Shown here piece after piece: positions 7,332-16,546 of a stretch of DNA of 64,000 nucleotides. The translations under genes and the position numbers were made by a program. The DNA comes from Streptomyces canus (GTDB taxonomy: Bacteria; Actinomycetota; Actinomycetes; Streptomycetales; Streptomycetaceae). The notes beneath the pieces are model-generated. The model worked only from the letters and a program-made list of their open reading frames with translations, did not search any database and was not told the origin of the DNA. The stretch spans positions 124,001-188,000 of the forward strand of contig NZ_KQ948657.1 of NCBI RefSeq assembly GCF_001514145.1, in the 5' to 3' direction. Positions within the stretch are counted from its first letter, which is position 1. Each line of letters begins with the position of its first letter.

Positions 7332-10292
7332 TCAGCCGCTCGGACTGCTACGGGGACTGCTGCTGGGACTGCTCCTGGGACTCGGGCTACTGCTGGGCTT
7401 CGCGCTGCTGCCGCCGCTCTTGTCCGCCGCGGCCTGCGCGTCCTCGGCCCGCTTGAGCGCGTCCTCCAGATCCTTCTGGGCCCGGCCGTACGCCTCCCAG
7501 TCGCCCTTCTTCAGGGCTTCCTGGCCGGCGTCGAAGGCCTTCTGGGCGTCGTCCAGCGCCTGTTGGACCGTCGGGTTGCTGGAGGTCGGCGGCGGCTTGG
7601 TGGTCCCGCCGTCGTCGTCCGGTGGCGGAGTCGTCGAAGCGTCCGCTCCGAAGACCTTGTTCAGGGCTTCGTCGAGGGTGTCCTCGAAGGCCGTGTTGCC
7701 GCCGTAGGTCACCAACACCTTCCGCAGCAGCGGGTACTTGAGTCCACCACCGCGTACGTAGACCGGCTCCACATAGAGCAGTCCTCCGTCGAGCGGCACC
7801 GTCAGGAGATTGCCGTACTCCACATTGGAGTCGCCTCTGTTGAGGAGGCTGATGGTCTCGGCGATGTCCTGTTCGGAGTTGAACTGGCTCTGCACCTGTT
7901 TGGGCCCGTTGACCGTGGTGTTGGTCGGCAGTTTCAGGATTCTGATCTTGCCGTAGTCACTGGTGCCCGCCTCGGCGTCGACCGACATGAACGCACTGAG
8001 GTTGTCCCGGCCGTTGGGCGTGAACGTCGTCGTGAGCGAGAACGCCTGTGCCGCCTGGTCGGGCATCTTCATGCTCAGGTAGTACGGCGGCACCGCGTCG
8101 CCCGACTTGTTGGTCGGGTCGTCCGGCACCTGCCACACCTCGCTGCCGCTGAGGAAGGTGTCCGCGTCCTCCACGTGGTAGCGCGCCAGCAGTTCACGCT
8201 GGACCTTGAACAGGTCCTGCGGGTACCGCAGGTGGGCCATCAGGTCGGTGGAGATGTCCTTCCTCGGCTCCACCGTGCCCGGGAACGCCTTCATCCAGGT
8301 CTTGAGGACCGGGTCCTTGGTGTCCCACTGGTAGAGCTTGACCTCGCCGGTGTACGCGTCGACGGTCGCCTTCACCGAGTTGCGGATGTAGTTGACCTGG
8401 TTCTGCTGGGCCACCACCGCACGCTGGTTGTTCGTCGCGGTCAGCGAGTCGGCCGTCGTGTCACCGAGGGTCGTACGGGAGGCGTACGGGTAGCCGTTCG
8501 TCGTCGTGTACGCGTCGACGATCCACTGGATCTTGCCGTTCACCACCGCCGGATAGGCGTCGCCGTCGATGGTCAGCCAGGGGGCGACCGCCTCGACGCG
8601 CTGCTTGGGCGTGCGGTTGTACAGGATCCTCGAACCCTCGCCGATCGCTCCGGAGTAGAGGATCTGCGGCTCGCTGAACGCCACCGCGTAGGCGGCCCGG
8701 TTGACCGGGTTGGAGAGGTTGACCCCGCTCTTGTCCTTGTAGCTGTAGGTCTTCTCACCGTTGTCGTCGGAGTAGTCGATCTCCTTCTGGGGACCGCCGA
8801 CGATCGAGTACTCGGTGGTCTTCTCGCCGTAGTAGACGCGCTGCTGGTACGTCCCGAGGTCGCCCTGGGACGGCAGGTTGGACTCGGTGAAGACCGGGCG
8901 GCCCTCGGCGTCGGCCTCGGTGCCCTTCGCGGCGACCACGCCGTAGCCGTGGGTGTAACGGAAGTGGTCGTTGATCCAGTTGTTCTTCGGGATACCGGCG
9001 AGGTTCAGCTCGCGCAGACCGATGACCGTGTCTTGATCTCCGGCGTTCTTGCCGTCCTTGCTGTAACGGTCGACGTCCAGGTTGGTCGGGAACGCGTAGT
9101 AGTTCCGCATCTGCTGGAGCTGCTGGAACGTCGGCGAGACCACATTGGGGTCCACGACCCGGATGCTCGCCGTCGCGTCGACGTCGTCGCGCAGCTTGGT
9201 CTTGTCCGTGGTGGTGGACTTGCCGTCGTACTCCTTCACGGAGGCGTCGTCGATGCCGTACGCCTCACGCGTCGCCTTGAGGTTCTTCTCGACGTACGGC
9301 GCTTCCTTGGCCTGCTCGTTCGGCTGGACCTGGAACTTCTGGACGATCGCGGGGTAGAGCCCGCCGATCAGGATCGCCGAGAGCACCATCAGACCGAAGC
9401 CGATCACGGGCAGCTGCCAGGTGCGCCGCCACAGGGTGGCGAAGAACAGCAGGGCGCAGATGACGGCGATGCAGAACAGGATCGTCTTGGCGGGCAGATA
9501 GGCGTTCGCGTCGACGTACCGCAGGCCCGTCCAGCTGTCGGTCGCCTTGAAGTCGCTGGACTTGACCGCGAGGCCGTACCGGTCGAGCCAGTACGCGACC
9601 GCCTTCAGGGCGACGAAGACGCCGAGCAGCACCGACAGGTGCCCGGTCGCGGCGGCCGTGGCCCGCGCGCCCGGGGAGGTGATCCGGAGACCGCCGTACA
9701 GGTAGTGGGTGAGCGCGGCCGCGATCACCGACAGGATCGCTGCCGCGAAGCCGAAGCCGAGCAGGAACCGGTACCAGGGCAGATCGAAGGTGTAGAAGGA
9801 GATGTCGAGGTGGAACTGCGGATCCTTCTGTCCGAAGGAGACGCCGTTGACCCACATCAGCCAGGTCCGCCACTGACTGGAGGCGGAGGCACCCGCGATC
9901 AGGCCCACCAGGGAGACGATCCCCAGCAGCAGCCACCTCTTGTAGGGCGCGATGCCCATGCGGTAGCGATCGAGGTTCTGCTGCTCCATGGACATGGCGC
10001 TCAGCGGCGGGCGCAGCCGGTGGGCCAGCCAGATGTTGAAGCCGACCGCGAGGGCCATCAGCACGCCGAAGAAGAAGAACAGCCCGATCTTGGTCCACAG
10101 CGTGGTGGTGAACACGGACGAGTAGTTCACCGAGCGGTACCAGAGCCAGTCCGTCCAGAAACCCGCGAACATGGTGAACGCCATGCCGAGAACGGCAAGG
10201 ACGCCCAGCGTCATGAGCAGGGTCCGGGCACGCCGGGACGGGCGGCCCACTCTCATCCGCGGCCCCGTCGGGCCTCCGCCGCGGTCCGGCAT
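7332..10292 (-). CDS. UPF0182 family membrane protein
   Basis: This large integral membrane protein of about 986 residues belongs to the UPF0182 family (Rv3193c-like), whose function is unknown. About seven hydrophobic segments fill the first 330 residues. A large, probably extracellular domain (about 330-880) follows, then a charged region with a Ser/Pro-rich low-complexity tail ([12 protein letters not shown]). The start at MPDRGGGP (10292) fits the family's N-terminus. In-frame starts at 10388 and at a GTG about 20 bases upstream of 10292 are possible, but the extra residues are not hydrophobic. The gene is divergent from the PPA1309-like gene. Length and topology are normal for the family. 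No motif suggests an enzyme activity. Confidence 0.85.
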   Translation of the reverse strand: MPDRGGGPTGPRMRVGRPSRRARTLLMTLGVLAVLGMAFTMFAGFWTDWLWYRSVNYSSVFTTTLWTKIGLFFFFGVLMALAVGFNIWLAHRLRPPLSAMSMEQQNLDRYRMGIAPYKRWLLLGIVSLVGLIAGASASSQWRTWLMWVNGVSFGQKDPQFHLDISFYTFDLPWYRFLLGFGFAAAILSVIAAALTHYLYGGLRITSPGARATAAATGHLSVLLGVFVALKAVAYWLDRYGLAVKSSDFKATDSWTGLRYVDANAYLPAKTILFCIAVICALLFFATLWRRTWQLPVIGFGLMVLSAILIGGLYPAIVQKFQVQPNEQAKEAPYVEKNLKATREAYGIDDASVKEYDGKSTTTDKTKLRDDVDATASIRVVDPNVVSPTFQQLQQMRNYYAFPTNLDVDRYSKDGKNAGDQDTVIGLRELNLAGIPKNNWINDHFRYTHGYGVVAAKGTEADAEGRPVFTESNLPSQGDLGTYQQRVYYGEKTTEYSIVGGPQKEIDYSDDNGEKTYSYKDKSGVNLSNPVNRAAYAVAFSEPQILYSGAIGEGSRILYNRTPKQRVEAVAPWLTIDGDAYPAVVNGKIQWIVDAYTTTNGYPYASRTTLGDTTADSLTATNNQRAVVAQQNQVNYIRNSVKATVDAYTGEVKLYQWDTKDPVLKTWMKAFPGTVEPRKDISTDLMAHLRYPQDLFKVQRELLARYHVEDADTFLSGSEVWQVPDDPTNKSGDAVPPYYLSMKMPDQAAQAFSLTTTFTPNGRDNLSAFMSVDAEAGTSDYGKIRILKLPTNTTVNGPKQVQSQFNSEQDIAETISLLNRGDSNVEYGNLLTVPLDGGLLYVEPVYVRGGGLKYPLLRKVLVTYGGNTAFEDTLDEALNKVFGADASTTPPPDDDGGTTKPPPTSSNPTVQQALDDAQKAFDAGQEALKKGDWEAYGRAQKDLEDALKRAEDAQAAADKSGGSSAKPSSSPSPRSSPSSSPRSSPSG

Positions 10293-10456
10293 CTGGAAAG
10301 CCAAGGTGCGCACCTCGAAGTTCGCTGTCGATCCGTCAGGCCCCCGTGTTCGCGAGCCCCTCCAGAGCCCCCGTGATCGCGGGCCCACACCTATGCAACT
10401 TACTCACCGTTTACTCGGTTCCCGATTCCGGTCACGAACGAGGCAGGATTGTGACC

Positions 10457-10999
10457 ATGTCCAACACCCCCATGGCGGCGAGCCCGCTCACCCGGGCCGT
10501 ACTCGAGATCGACGAGTACGCCTCCGGCCTCGGCTGGGACCAGCCCGCTCGCCTCTTCGCCCTCGTAGACACCGCACAGCTGCGAGCTCAGGAACCCGCT
10601 CTCGCGAGCCAGCTCGGTCTGGAGGACGCGCAGGAGTCCTCAGGTCTGACCCCCATCGAGCAGGACGAGATTCCCGCGGGCAAGCCGCTCGACGAGTTCC
10701 TCGGCACCATCGCCTGGCCCGACGCGGTCGTCGGCTGCGCGCTCACCGTGGAGCGCCTGATGCTGCCGCCGTCCGCCGAGGCGTCCGTCCCGCAGGGGCT
10801 GAGCGAGGCCGGCTTGGCGAAGTGGGTAGCCGAGCACCCGGCGCGCCAGGACGTCCGTATGACGGTCGCCGTCCTGCGCGACGGCACCCGCGACTCGGCC
10901 CTGCGCCTGCGCGAGAAGGACTCCCCGACGGAGGTCCTCACGGGCCGCGACCTGGTTCCCGGCCTGGCGGAGGCCCTGTCGGCGACGTTCGCGGACTGA
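10457..10999 (+). CDS. PPA1309 family protein
   Basis: This 180-residue cytoplasmic protein belongs to the actinobacterial PPA1309 family, which has no assigned function. It has no membrane segment. Recognisable family stretches are SPLTRAVLEIDEYASGLGWD near the start and LDEFLGTIAWPDAVVGCAL in the middle. AGGCAGGA at 10441-10448, eight bases upstream, selects ATG 10457 over an in-frame GTG two codons earlier. It diverges from the UPF0182 gene, a pairing seen across Streptomyces, so they may share regulation. The stop codon abuts a 9-bp tandem repeat array and a large hairpin. Confidence 0.85.
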   Translation: MSNTPMAASPLTRAVLEIDEYASGLGWDQPARLFALVDTAQLRAQEPALASQLGLEDAQESSGLTPIEQDEIPAGKPLDEFLGTIAWPDAVVGCALTVERLMLPPSAEASVPQGLSEAGLAKWVAEHPARQDVRMTVAVLRDGTRDSALRLREKDSPTEVLTGRDLVPGLAEALSATFAD

Positions 11000-11062
11000 G
11001 GTCCTCCGGGTCTTCCGGGTCCTCCGGGTCTTCCGGGTCTTCCAGGTCTTCAAGGTCTTCCG
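11000..11062. repeat. seven tandem 9-bp repeats
   Basis: Seven units of GGTCTTCCG or a one- or two-base variant (GGTCCTCCG, GGTCTTCCA, GGTCTTCAA) start at the base after the stop codon of the PPA1309-like gene and end at the base before the terminator hairpin. The order of variants suggests growth by slippage. Confidence 0.9.
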
Positions 11063-11112
11063 GTACGACGACGGGGGCGCCCTCGGTGTGAGGGGCGCCC
11101 CCGTCGTCGTAC
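11063..11112. terminator. 20-bp hairpin between convergent genes
   Basis: A perfect 20-bp inverted repeat (11063-11082 and 11093-11112) with a 10-base loop lies between the convergent PPA1309-like and PDZ-Lon genes, and should terminate both. Confidence 0.92.
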
Positions 11113-11125
11113 ACGCGCGTGCCGG

Positions 11126-12223
11126 TCAGCTCTTGGTCGTGCACTTCGGCAGGTCGGACGTCCTGCCCTCGCGGATGTCCTTGAGTGCGCCGAGGGCGTC
11201 GTCGATGGTGTTCACCTTGACCAGGGTGAGCCCGCCGGGGGTGTCCTTGGCGGCGGCCGCACAGTTGTCGGCGGGCGTCAGGAAGTACTGGGCGCCCTTG
11301 TCGCGCGCGCCGACCGTCTTCATCTCGATGCCGCCGATCGGGCCGACCTTGCCGTCGTCGTCGATCGTCCCGGTGCCGGCGACGAACTTGCCGCCGGTCA
11401 GGCTGCCCGGGGTGAGCTTGTCGTAGATGCCGAGCGCGAACATCAGACCGGCGCTCGGGCCGCCGACGTCGGCGAGCTTGATGTCGACGGTGAACGGGAA
11501 GGTGTGGTCGGTCCCGGCGGCGATCCCGACGATGGCGCGCTTCTCGCCCTCGTCGTCGGACGTCCTGGTCGTGATCGTGATCTTCTCGGTCTTCGTCGCC
11601 GTCCGGTGCGCCTTCTCGGCGGCGGCCTGCTCCTTCGCGGGGACGATCGTGAACACGACATCCTCGCCGGGCTTGTGCTTGGTCACCAGCTTGGCGACGT
11701 CGCCCGGCTCCTTCACCGTCGTACCGTCGACGGCCTTGATCACGTCACCGGCGTGCAGTCTGCCCTCGGCCGGGGAGTCCTTCACGACGGTGGAGACGAT
11801 CACCCAGGCCTGCACCGGGACGTCCAGTTCCTTCAGGGCGGCGACCTTGGCGCTCTCCTGGGACTGGCTGAACTCCTCGGCGTTCTCCTGGGTGGACTGC
11901 TCCTCGGTCTTGCCGTCCGGATAGAGGGTGTCGTGCGGGACGACCTTGTTGTCGTGCGCGAGCCAGCCGTACACGGCCTCGACGAGGTTCATCTTGTAGT
12001 CGGCGCTGGTGACCCGGACGGTGGTCATGTTCAGGTGACCGCTCGTCGGATACGTCTTGCGCCCGGAGATCTGCAGTACCGGCTCGCCGCCGTGGTCCCC
12101 GAGGGTGTTCACCGTGGGGCCCGGTGACATCTCGGCGTAGGGCACTTTGATGAAGACTCCCGCGCACAGGAGCGCGATCAGCATCAGGGTGGAGGCGAGC
12201 ATCGTCGCGGTGCGGCGTGGCAT
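11126..12223 (-). CDS. PDZ-Lon-type membrane-anchored serine protease
   Basis: This 365-residue protein is a YlbL-like PDZ/S16 peptidase (Rv3194c-like). An N-terminal membrane anchor (about 7-27) places the rest outside the cell. The order is anchor, a conserved strand region (PGPTVNTLG at 35-43), a PDZ domain (about 130-205) that reads AEGRLHAGDVIKAVDG, and a C-terminal Lon protease fold. The Ser-Lys dyad is visible: Ser257 in GGPSAGLMFAL and Lys312 in GGIEMKTVGA. Substrates are unknown. Homologues are thought to process or degrade exported proteins. The small membrane protein upstream is separated by 36 bases on the same strand, so the two may be cotranscribed. Confidence 0.9.
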   Translation of the reverse strand: MPRRTATMLASTLMLIALLCAGVFIKVPYAEMSPGPTVNTLGDHGGEPVLQISGRKTYPTSGHLNMTTVRVTSADYKMNLVEAVYGWLAHDNKVVPHDTLYPDGKTEEQSTQENAEEFSQSQESAKVAALKELDVPVQAWVIVSTVVKDSPAEGRLHAGDVIKAVDGTTVKEPGDVAKLVTKHKPGEDVVFTIVPAKEQAAAEKAHRTATKTEKITITTRTSDDEGEKRAIVGIAAGTDHTFPFTVDIKLADVGGPSAGLMFALGIYDKLTPGSLTGGKFVAGTGTIDDDGKVGPIGGIEMKTVGARDKGAQYFLTPADNCAAAAKDTPGGLTLVKVNTIDDALGALKDIREGRTSDLPKCTTKS

Positions 12224-12259
12224 GGCACGACAGTACGGGACGCTCCTGTCGGACCATCG

Positions 12260-12448
12260 TCAGGGCGCCGTCGTCACCCGGTCGTCAGGGCCGGAGTGCG
12301 ACTTCTCCATCGCGGCGCGGAAGCGGGCGTAACCGTCGAGCTCGGGGCCGTCGCTGCGCATCCGCTGGGTCCGGTTGGCCCAACTGCCCCAGAGTCCGGC
12401 AGCGACCGCGGCCACGAACGGAATCAACAACCAGATGAGCGCCCCCAT
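12260..12448 (-). CDS. small single-pass membrane protein
   Basis: This 62-residue protein has one N-terminal membrane segment (about 3-20, LIWLLIPFVAAVAAGLW) and a short basic-acidic tail that is probably cytoplasmic. GGGAGG five bases before the ATG is a strong ribosome site and third-position GC is high, so I treat it as a real gene. It is not assigned to any family. It is the first gene of a likely pair with the PDZ-Lon protease. The 120 bases upstream are unusually AT-rich for this chromosome and contain TTGTCA at 12517-12522 on the same strand, a plausible -35 element. Confidence 0.75.
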   Translation of the reverse strand: MGALIWLLIPFVAAVAAGLWGSWANRTQRMRSDGPELDGYARFRAAMEKSHSGPDDRVTTAP

Positions 12449-12571
12449 GCCGACCTCCCGACCCCGCGCTGAGCGACCGCGAAAAACTGACTGATCAGCA
12501 GATTAATCATCCGCACTGACAACGCTCACGCCAGGGGTGCGGTTACGCAACCGGAGGGGTGAAGGAAGGGT

Positions 12572-13033
12572 TCAGCAGGCGCCGACCCATTCCTCCGTAC
12601 CGTCAGAGAACGTCTGGTGCTTCCAGATCGGCACTTCGTGCTTGAGATCGTCGATCAGCTTCCGGCAGGCCTCGAAGGCCTCTCCCCGGTGAGGGCAGGA
12701 AACGGCGACCACGACAGCGAGATCCCCGACCCCGAGATCCCCGACCCGGTGCACGGCGGCAAGGGCCCGCACCGGAAACTCGGCGACGACCTTTTCGGCG
12801 ACCCGCCGCATCTCGGCCTCGGCACTGGGGTGACACGAATACCCGAGCTTGTCGACGTCGGCTCCCCCGTCGTGATTCCTGACGGTCCCGACGAACAGGG
12901 CGGTCCCCCCGGCGGAGTCGTCCCCGACGGCCCGGAAGACCTCGTCGAGGGAGAGCGGGGTCTCACGGATCGCGATCAGCTTGATCGGCTCATCGGCGGC
13001 CTGCTCACCGGGGTGGTCGTAAGTGGGTGCCAT
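12572..13033 (-). CDS. moaE: molybdopterin synthase catalytic subunit MoaE
   Basis: This 153-residue subunit transfers sulfur from thiocarboxylated MoaD to precursor Z to form molybdopterin. Motifs are GTVRNHDGG (49-57) and the active-site lysine pair in KHEVPIWKHQTF (131-142; Lys131 and Lys138). The start at MAPTYDHP follows CAGGAG about 12 bases upstream; the longer in-frame reading lacks family similarity. The N-terminal 15 residues are a family-variable extension. No other Moco gene is adjacent here. MoeZ, which charges MoaD with sulfur, is 33 kb away in the same window. The gene appears to be monocistronic. Confidence 0.92.
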   Translation of the reverse strand: MAPTYDHPGEQAADEPIKLIAIRETPLSLDEVFRAVGDDSAGGTALFVGTVRNHDGGADVDKLGYSCHPSAEAEMRRVAEKVVAEFPVRALAAVHRVGDLGVGDLAVVVAVSCPHRGEAFEACRKLIDDLKHEVPIWKHQTFSDGTEEWVGAC

Positions 13034-13173
13034 GCGTCCATCGTGCCGCACTCCTGAGACCACGGGAAATAGCGCTTTCACCCGGCACACGCGTGTGTGC
13101 GTTTGGAGGCTCGTACAGGGGACGCGCCCCGCAGGTGCGCGGGGCTGTATCGACCTGCGGCTCCGCCGCGTGG

Positions 13174-13206
13174 GCGCGACCAGCCACAGCGAACCCGCAG
13201 TCGCCG
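13174..13206. repeat. dispersed intergenic repeat, copy A
   Basis: A 33-base sequence starting GCGCGACCAGCCAC matches the copy at 62661-62693 at 28 of 33 positions. Both lie in non-coding DNA next to a stop codon. The flanking bases (13127-13215) are GC-rich and fold into several short hairpins. I recognise this as a sequence type scattered through many Streptomyces chromosomes. Confidence 0.7.
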
Positions 13207-13241
13207 GTCGACCTCGTGCAGCACTCCGCGAGGCGCTCCGG

Positions 13242-14357
13242 TCAGATCCGCCGCCGCGCCTTCCTGGCCCGCCGCACCACAGCCGCCGCGCCGAGCAGAG
13301 CCACCGTCGCCCCCGCGGCCCCCGCAGCCGTCGCGTCCTTCCGTCCCAGCCGCCGCCCGGCGACCGTGTGCCGCCCGGCGACCTCCTCCAGAAGCTCCGC
13401 GAGCACCTCCTCGTTGGTCCACTGCGGCCGCCACCCGGCGTCGTGCAGCCGGCTCCCGCTCACCACCCAGGGGTACATCGTGTACGCGAGGTCCCCCGCG
13501 GGAGACGGCGTCAGCCCGATCCGGTGCAGCCGGGCCGCCGCCCCCAGCGCGACCGCCGACGGCAGCTCCATCCGGCGGATCCCGCTGAGCTCCTCGATCT
13601 CCTCCTGCTCCAGCCACCCGTCACACCCGACGGCCAGCTCCCCGTCGACCTTCTCCAGGACGGCGTACTCCAGAGCGCTGCACAGATCCTCGACATGGCA
13701 GAACTGCCAGGCGGGCCGGGACCCGGCCACGACCAGCAGCCGCGGGGACTCGAAGTACCGGGTCAGAGCGGTGTCGGTCCCTCCGCCCACCAGCACGGCA
13801 GGCCGCACGACGGTGACATTGAGCCCGGGATGTGCCCGAGGGGCCCGCCGCGCGAGCCGCTCGATCTCCAGCAGATCCCCGACCCCGGTCGCCTCCGCGG
13901 TGGCCCGCAGCTCGGCGTCCTCCGAGAGGGGCAGTTCGTTGTCCGGAAGCGCCCCGTAGACCATGGCGGAGGTGCACAGCACGACCCGGTGGACACCGGC
14001 GGCCGCCGCGGCGGTCAGCACGGTCTGTGTCCCCCGGACGTTGTACGCCGTACGCGCGGCCGGGTCCGTCTCCAGATCGAGGTCGAGCGCCAGATGCACC
14101 ACGACGTCGGCCCCGCGCAGTTTCTCCGCGATGGCCGGATCCCGCACATCCAGGATGTGCCACTGCGCCGCGGCGCACTCACCACGCCGCTCGTCCAGCG
14201 CGATGACCTGCTTGATCTCCTCCGAGGCGGCCAGCCGCTCGGTGAGCAGCGCTCCGATGCCGGACGCGGCACCGGTGACCGCGACGACTGGCCGGAGCGC
14301 GGCGGGGTTGGTTGACTGGTTTCGCGCTGCGCGAACCTGCGGATCAGGGGAACTCAC
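13242..14357 (-). CDS. NAD-dependent epimerase/dehydratase (SDR) protein with C-terminal membrane helix
   Basis: This 371-residue protein has an extended-SDR fold. The nucleotide-binding motif VTGAASGIGALL (about 26-37) opens a Rossmann domain, and a substrate-binding half follows. The usual Tyr-x-x-x-Lys is not obvious in the expected place (the region reads CTSAMVYGALPDN), so catalysis is uncertain. A single hydrophobic segment with an Arg-rich end (about 345-371, VRRARKARR) would tether it to the membrane. The GTG start at 14357 has GGAG seven bases upstream; the longer in-frame reading lacks support. The gene is divergent from the zincin gene. It could act on a sugar nucleotide or a lipid-linked substrate. 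Confidence 0.78.
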   Translation of the reverse strand: MSSPDPQVRAARNQSTNPAALRPVVAVTGAASGIGALLTERLAASEEIKQVIALDERRGECAAAQWHILDVRDPAIAEKLRGADVVVHLALDLDLETDPAARTAYNVRGTQTVLTAAAAAGVHRVVLCTSAMVYGALPDNELPLSEDAELRATAEATGVGDLLEIERLARRAPRAHPGLNVTVVRPAVLVGGGTDTALTRYFESPRLLVVAGSRPAWQFCHVEDLCSALEYAVLEKVDGELAVGCDGWLEQEEIEELSGIRRMELPSAVALGAAARLHRIGLTPSPAGDLAYTMYPWVVSGSRLHDAGWRPQWTNEEVLAELLEEVAGRHTVAGRRLGRKDATAAGAAGATVALLGAAAVVRRARKARRRI

Positions 14358-14548
14358 CAGGCGTCTCCAGCGGTTGTCTTCAGTAGGAACGCGAGTGACG
14401 CGTACGTACCAGGTGGCATCCATCCTGCCGCAGGCGGAGAGTCGGCGGAGCACCGAGGCCCTAACGGCCGTCGGTGTCTACGCTGGGGGGTGTTATCGGG
14501 CAGCCGCGCCGCCGGAGGAACCGGTGGCCTTACCAGCCGAGGAATCCC

Positions 14549-15979
14549 GTGAGTGACACCCCATTCGGATTCGGCCTTCCGCCGGAGGAGCCGGACGACG
14601 GCGACGAGGGCAAGAAGAAGGACCAGGAGAGCGGTGGTGGTCAGGGACCGGCCAACCCGTTCGGTTTCGGCGGTCTGCCCGGAGCCGGAGGCTTTGGCGG
14701 CCCCGGTGCGGACAATCCGCTCGCAGCCATGTTCGGTTCACTGAACCCCACCGACCTGGGCGCCGCCTTCCAGCAGCTGGGCCAGATGCTCTCGTACGAG
14801 GGCGGCCCCGTGAACTGGGACATGGCCAAGCAGATCGCCCGCCAGACGGTGTCCCAGGGCACCGCGGACGGCACCAAGGACGCGAGCATCGGCCCCGCCG
14901 AGCGCACCGCGGTCCAGGAGGCCGTGCGCCTTGCGGACCTGTGGCTCGACGACGCGACGTCGCTGCCGTCCGGGGCGGGCTCCGCCGTGGCATGGTCCCG
15001 CGCGGAGTGGGTCGAGGCGACCCTGCCCGCGTGGAAGGAGCTCGTCGACCCGGTCGCCGAGCGCGTGGGCAATGCCATGGGTGATGTCCTGCCGGAGGAG
15101 ATGCAGGCCATGGCGGGCCCGCTGATCGGCATGATGCGCTCGATGGGCGGGGCCATGTTCGGCACCCAGATCGGGCAGGCCGTCGGTGTGCTCGCGGGCG
15201 AGGTCGTCGGTTCCACCGACATCGGCCTGCCGCTCGGCCCGGCCGGCAAGGCCGCACTGCTGCCGGCGAACATCGAGGCCTTCGGCAAGGACCTCGGCGT
15301 GTCCAAGGACGAGGTGCGGCTGTATCTCGCCCTGCGCGAGGCCGCCCACCAGCGCCTCTTCGCGCACGTTCCGTGGCTGCGCTCGCACCTGTACGGCGCG
15401 GTCGACGGCTACGCGCGCGGGATCAAGGTCGACACCGCCAAGCTGGAGGACGTGGTCGGCCAGTTCGACCCGCAGAACCCCGAGCAGCTGCAGGACGCGC
15501 TCCAGCAGGGGATGTTCCAGCCGGAGGACACGCCGGAGCAGAAGGCGGCCCTGGCCCGTCTGGAAACCGCTCTGGCGCTCGTGGAGGGCTGGGTGGACGC
15601 GGTGGTCCACGCGGCCGCGAAGCCACGTCTGTCGTCCGCCGACGCGCTGCGCGAGACCCTGCGCCGCCGCCGGGCCTCGGGCGGTCCGGCCGAGCAGACG
15701 TTCGCCACACTGATCGGGCTGGAGCTGCGTCCGCGCCGCCTGCGGGACGCCTCCCGTCTGTGGGCCTCGCTCACCGACGCGCGCGGTGTCGACGGCCGTG
15801 ACGGCCTGTGGTCCCACCCGGACATGCTGCCGACCGCGTCCGACCTGGACGACCCGGACGGCTTCGTGCACCGCGAGCAGCTGGACTTCTCCGAGCTGGA
15901 CAAGATGCTCGGCGAGGCCGCGGAGAAGCCCGACCTCAAGAAGAAGGACGACTCCGCCGAGGGCGGCAGCGCAGAGTGA
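14549..15979 (+). CDS. zincin-like DUF2342 family protein (putative zinc-dependent protease)
   Basis: This 476-residue cytoplasmic protein is of the Zincin_2/DUF2342 family (Rv3195-like). The first 60 residues are a Gly/Pro-rich disordered tail; the helical core runs from about 65 to 460 and the C-terminus is acidic. Family members are called metalloproteases by structural similarity, but no HExxH is present. The equivalent helix reads LREAAHQRLFAH (about 262-273), so activity is unproven. GAGGAA four bases before GTG 14549 sets the start. A TACGCT -10-like element near 14482 lies between it and the divergent SDR gene. Its stop overlaps the Nudix gene start. Confidence 0.8.
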   Translation: MSDTPFGFGLPPEEPDDGDEGKKKDQESGGGQGPANPFGFGGLPGAGGFGGPGADNPLAAMFGSLNPTDLGAAFQQLGQMLSYEGGPVNWDMAKQIARQTVSQGTADGTKDASIGPAERTAVQEAVRLADLWLDDATSLPSGAGSAVAWSRAEWVEATLPAWKELVDPVAERVGNAMGDVLPEEMQAMAGPLIGMMRSMGGAMFGTQIGQAVGVLAGEVVGSTDIGLPLGPAGKAALLPANIEAFGKDLGVSKDEVRLYLALREAAHQRLFAHVPWLRSHLYGAVDGYARGIKVDTAKLEDVVGQFDPQNPEQLQDALQQGMFQPEDTPEQKAALARLETALALVEGWVDAVVHAAAKPRLSSADALRETLRRRRASGGPAEQTFATLIGLELRPRRLRDASRLWASLTDARGVDGRDGLWSHPDMLPTASDLDDPDGFVHREQLDFSELDKMLGEAAEKPDLKKKDDSAEGGSAE

Positions 15980-16497
15980 GCCTCCATGACGACGCCGCCC
16001 TGGTCCTCAAGGGATATGAGGACCAGGCGGATCTTCGCCAGGCCTACCTGGACCATCTGGCGGCACACCCGGACGGCATGTGGAAGGCCTGCGAGGCGGG
16101 CCACATCACGGCGAGTGCCCTGGTCGTCGACCCGGAGCGCGGACGGGCTCTGCTGACCCTCCACAAGAAGCTGGGCATGTGGCTGCAGATGGGCGGCCAC
16201 TGCGAACCGGAAGACACCTCCCTGGCGGCGGCGGCCCTGCGCGAGGCGACGGAGGAGTCCGGCATCCCTGGCCTGACACTGTTGCCGGGCGGTCCGGTGC
16301 GCCTGGACCGGCATCCGATTCCGCCGCCGTGCCACTGCCACTTCGACGTCCAGTACGCGGCGCTCGCTCCGTCCGGGGCCGTGGAGACGGTCAGCGACGA
16401 ATCGCTCGACGTGCGGTGGTTCGCCTACGACGAGGTGGCGGCAGTGGCGGACGATTCGGTCGTACGACTGCTGGAAGCGACCCGCTCGAGGCTGTGA
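15976..16497 (+). CDS. Nudix hydrolase
   Basis: This 173-residue hydrolase cleaves nucleoside-diphosphate-linked substrates. The Nudix box is complete: GGHCEPEDTS leading to REATEESGI (about 72-96, with the metal-binding glutamates of REATEE). The GTG start overlaps the preceding stop as GTGA, indicating translational coupling with the zincin-like gene. A terminator follows. The substrate cannot be told from the sequence. The absence of a zinc ribbon or extra domain separates it from NudC at 28.8 kb. Confidence 0.88.
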   Translation: MSLHDDAALVLKGYEDQADLRQAYLDHLAAHPDGMWKACEAGHITASALVVDPERGRALLTLHKKLGMWLQMGGHCEPEDTSLAAAALREATEESGIPGLTLLPGGPVRLDRHPIPPPCHCHFDVQYAALAPSGAVETVSDESLDVRWFAYDEVAAVADDSVVRLLEATRSRL

Positions 16498-16505
16498 GCG
16501 CACGG

Positions 16506-16540
16506 GTAAGGGGCGCCCGGCAATGGCAGGCGCCCCTTAC
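16506..16540. terminator. terminator between convergent Nudix and AIM24 genes
   Basis: A perfect 12-bp stem (GTAAGGGGCGCC at 16506-16517, complement at 16529-16540) has an 11-base loop and lies in the 49-base gap between convergent genes. Confidence 0.88.
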
Positions 16541-16546
16541 GCATGG

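Noticed and set aside
7218..10376. 1,052-codon open frame on the + strand across UPF0182
   Set aside because: It is antisense to a clearly conserved membrane protein and its translation is low-complexity. Long open antisense frames are expected at this GC content.
12511..12530. Full promoter call for the small membrane protein
   Set aside because: TTGTCA is a fair -35, but no convincing -10 box at 16-19 bases was found, so it is only noted in the gene entry.
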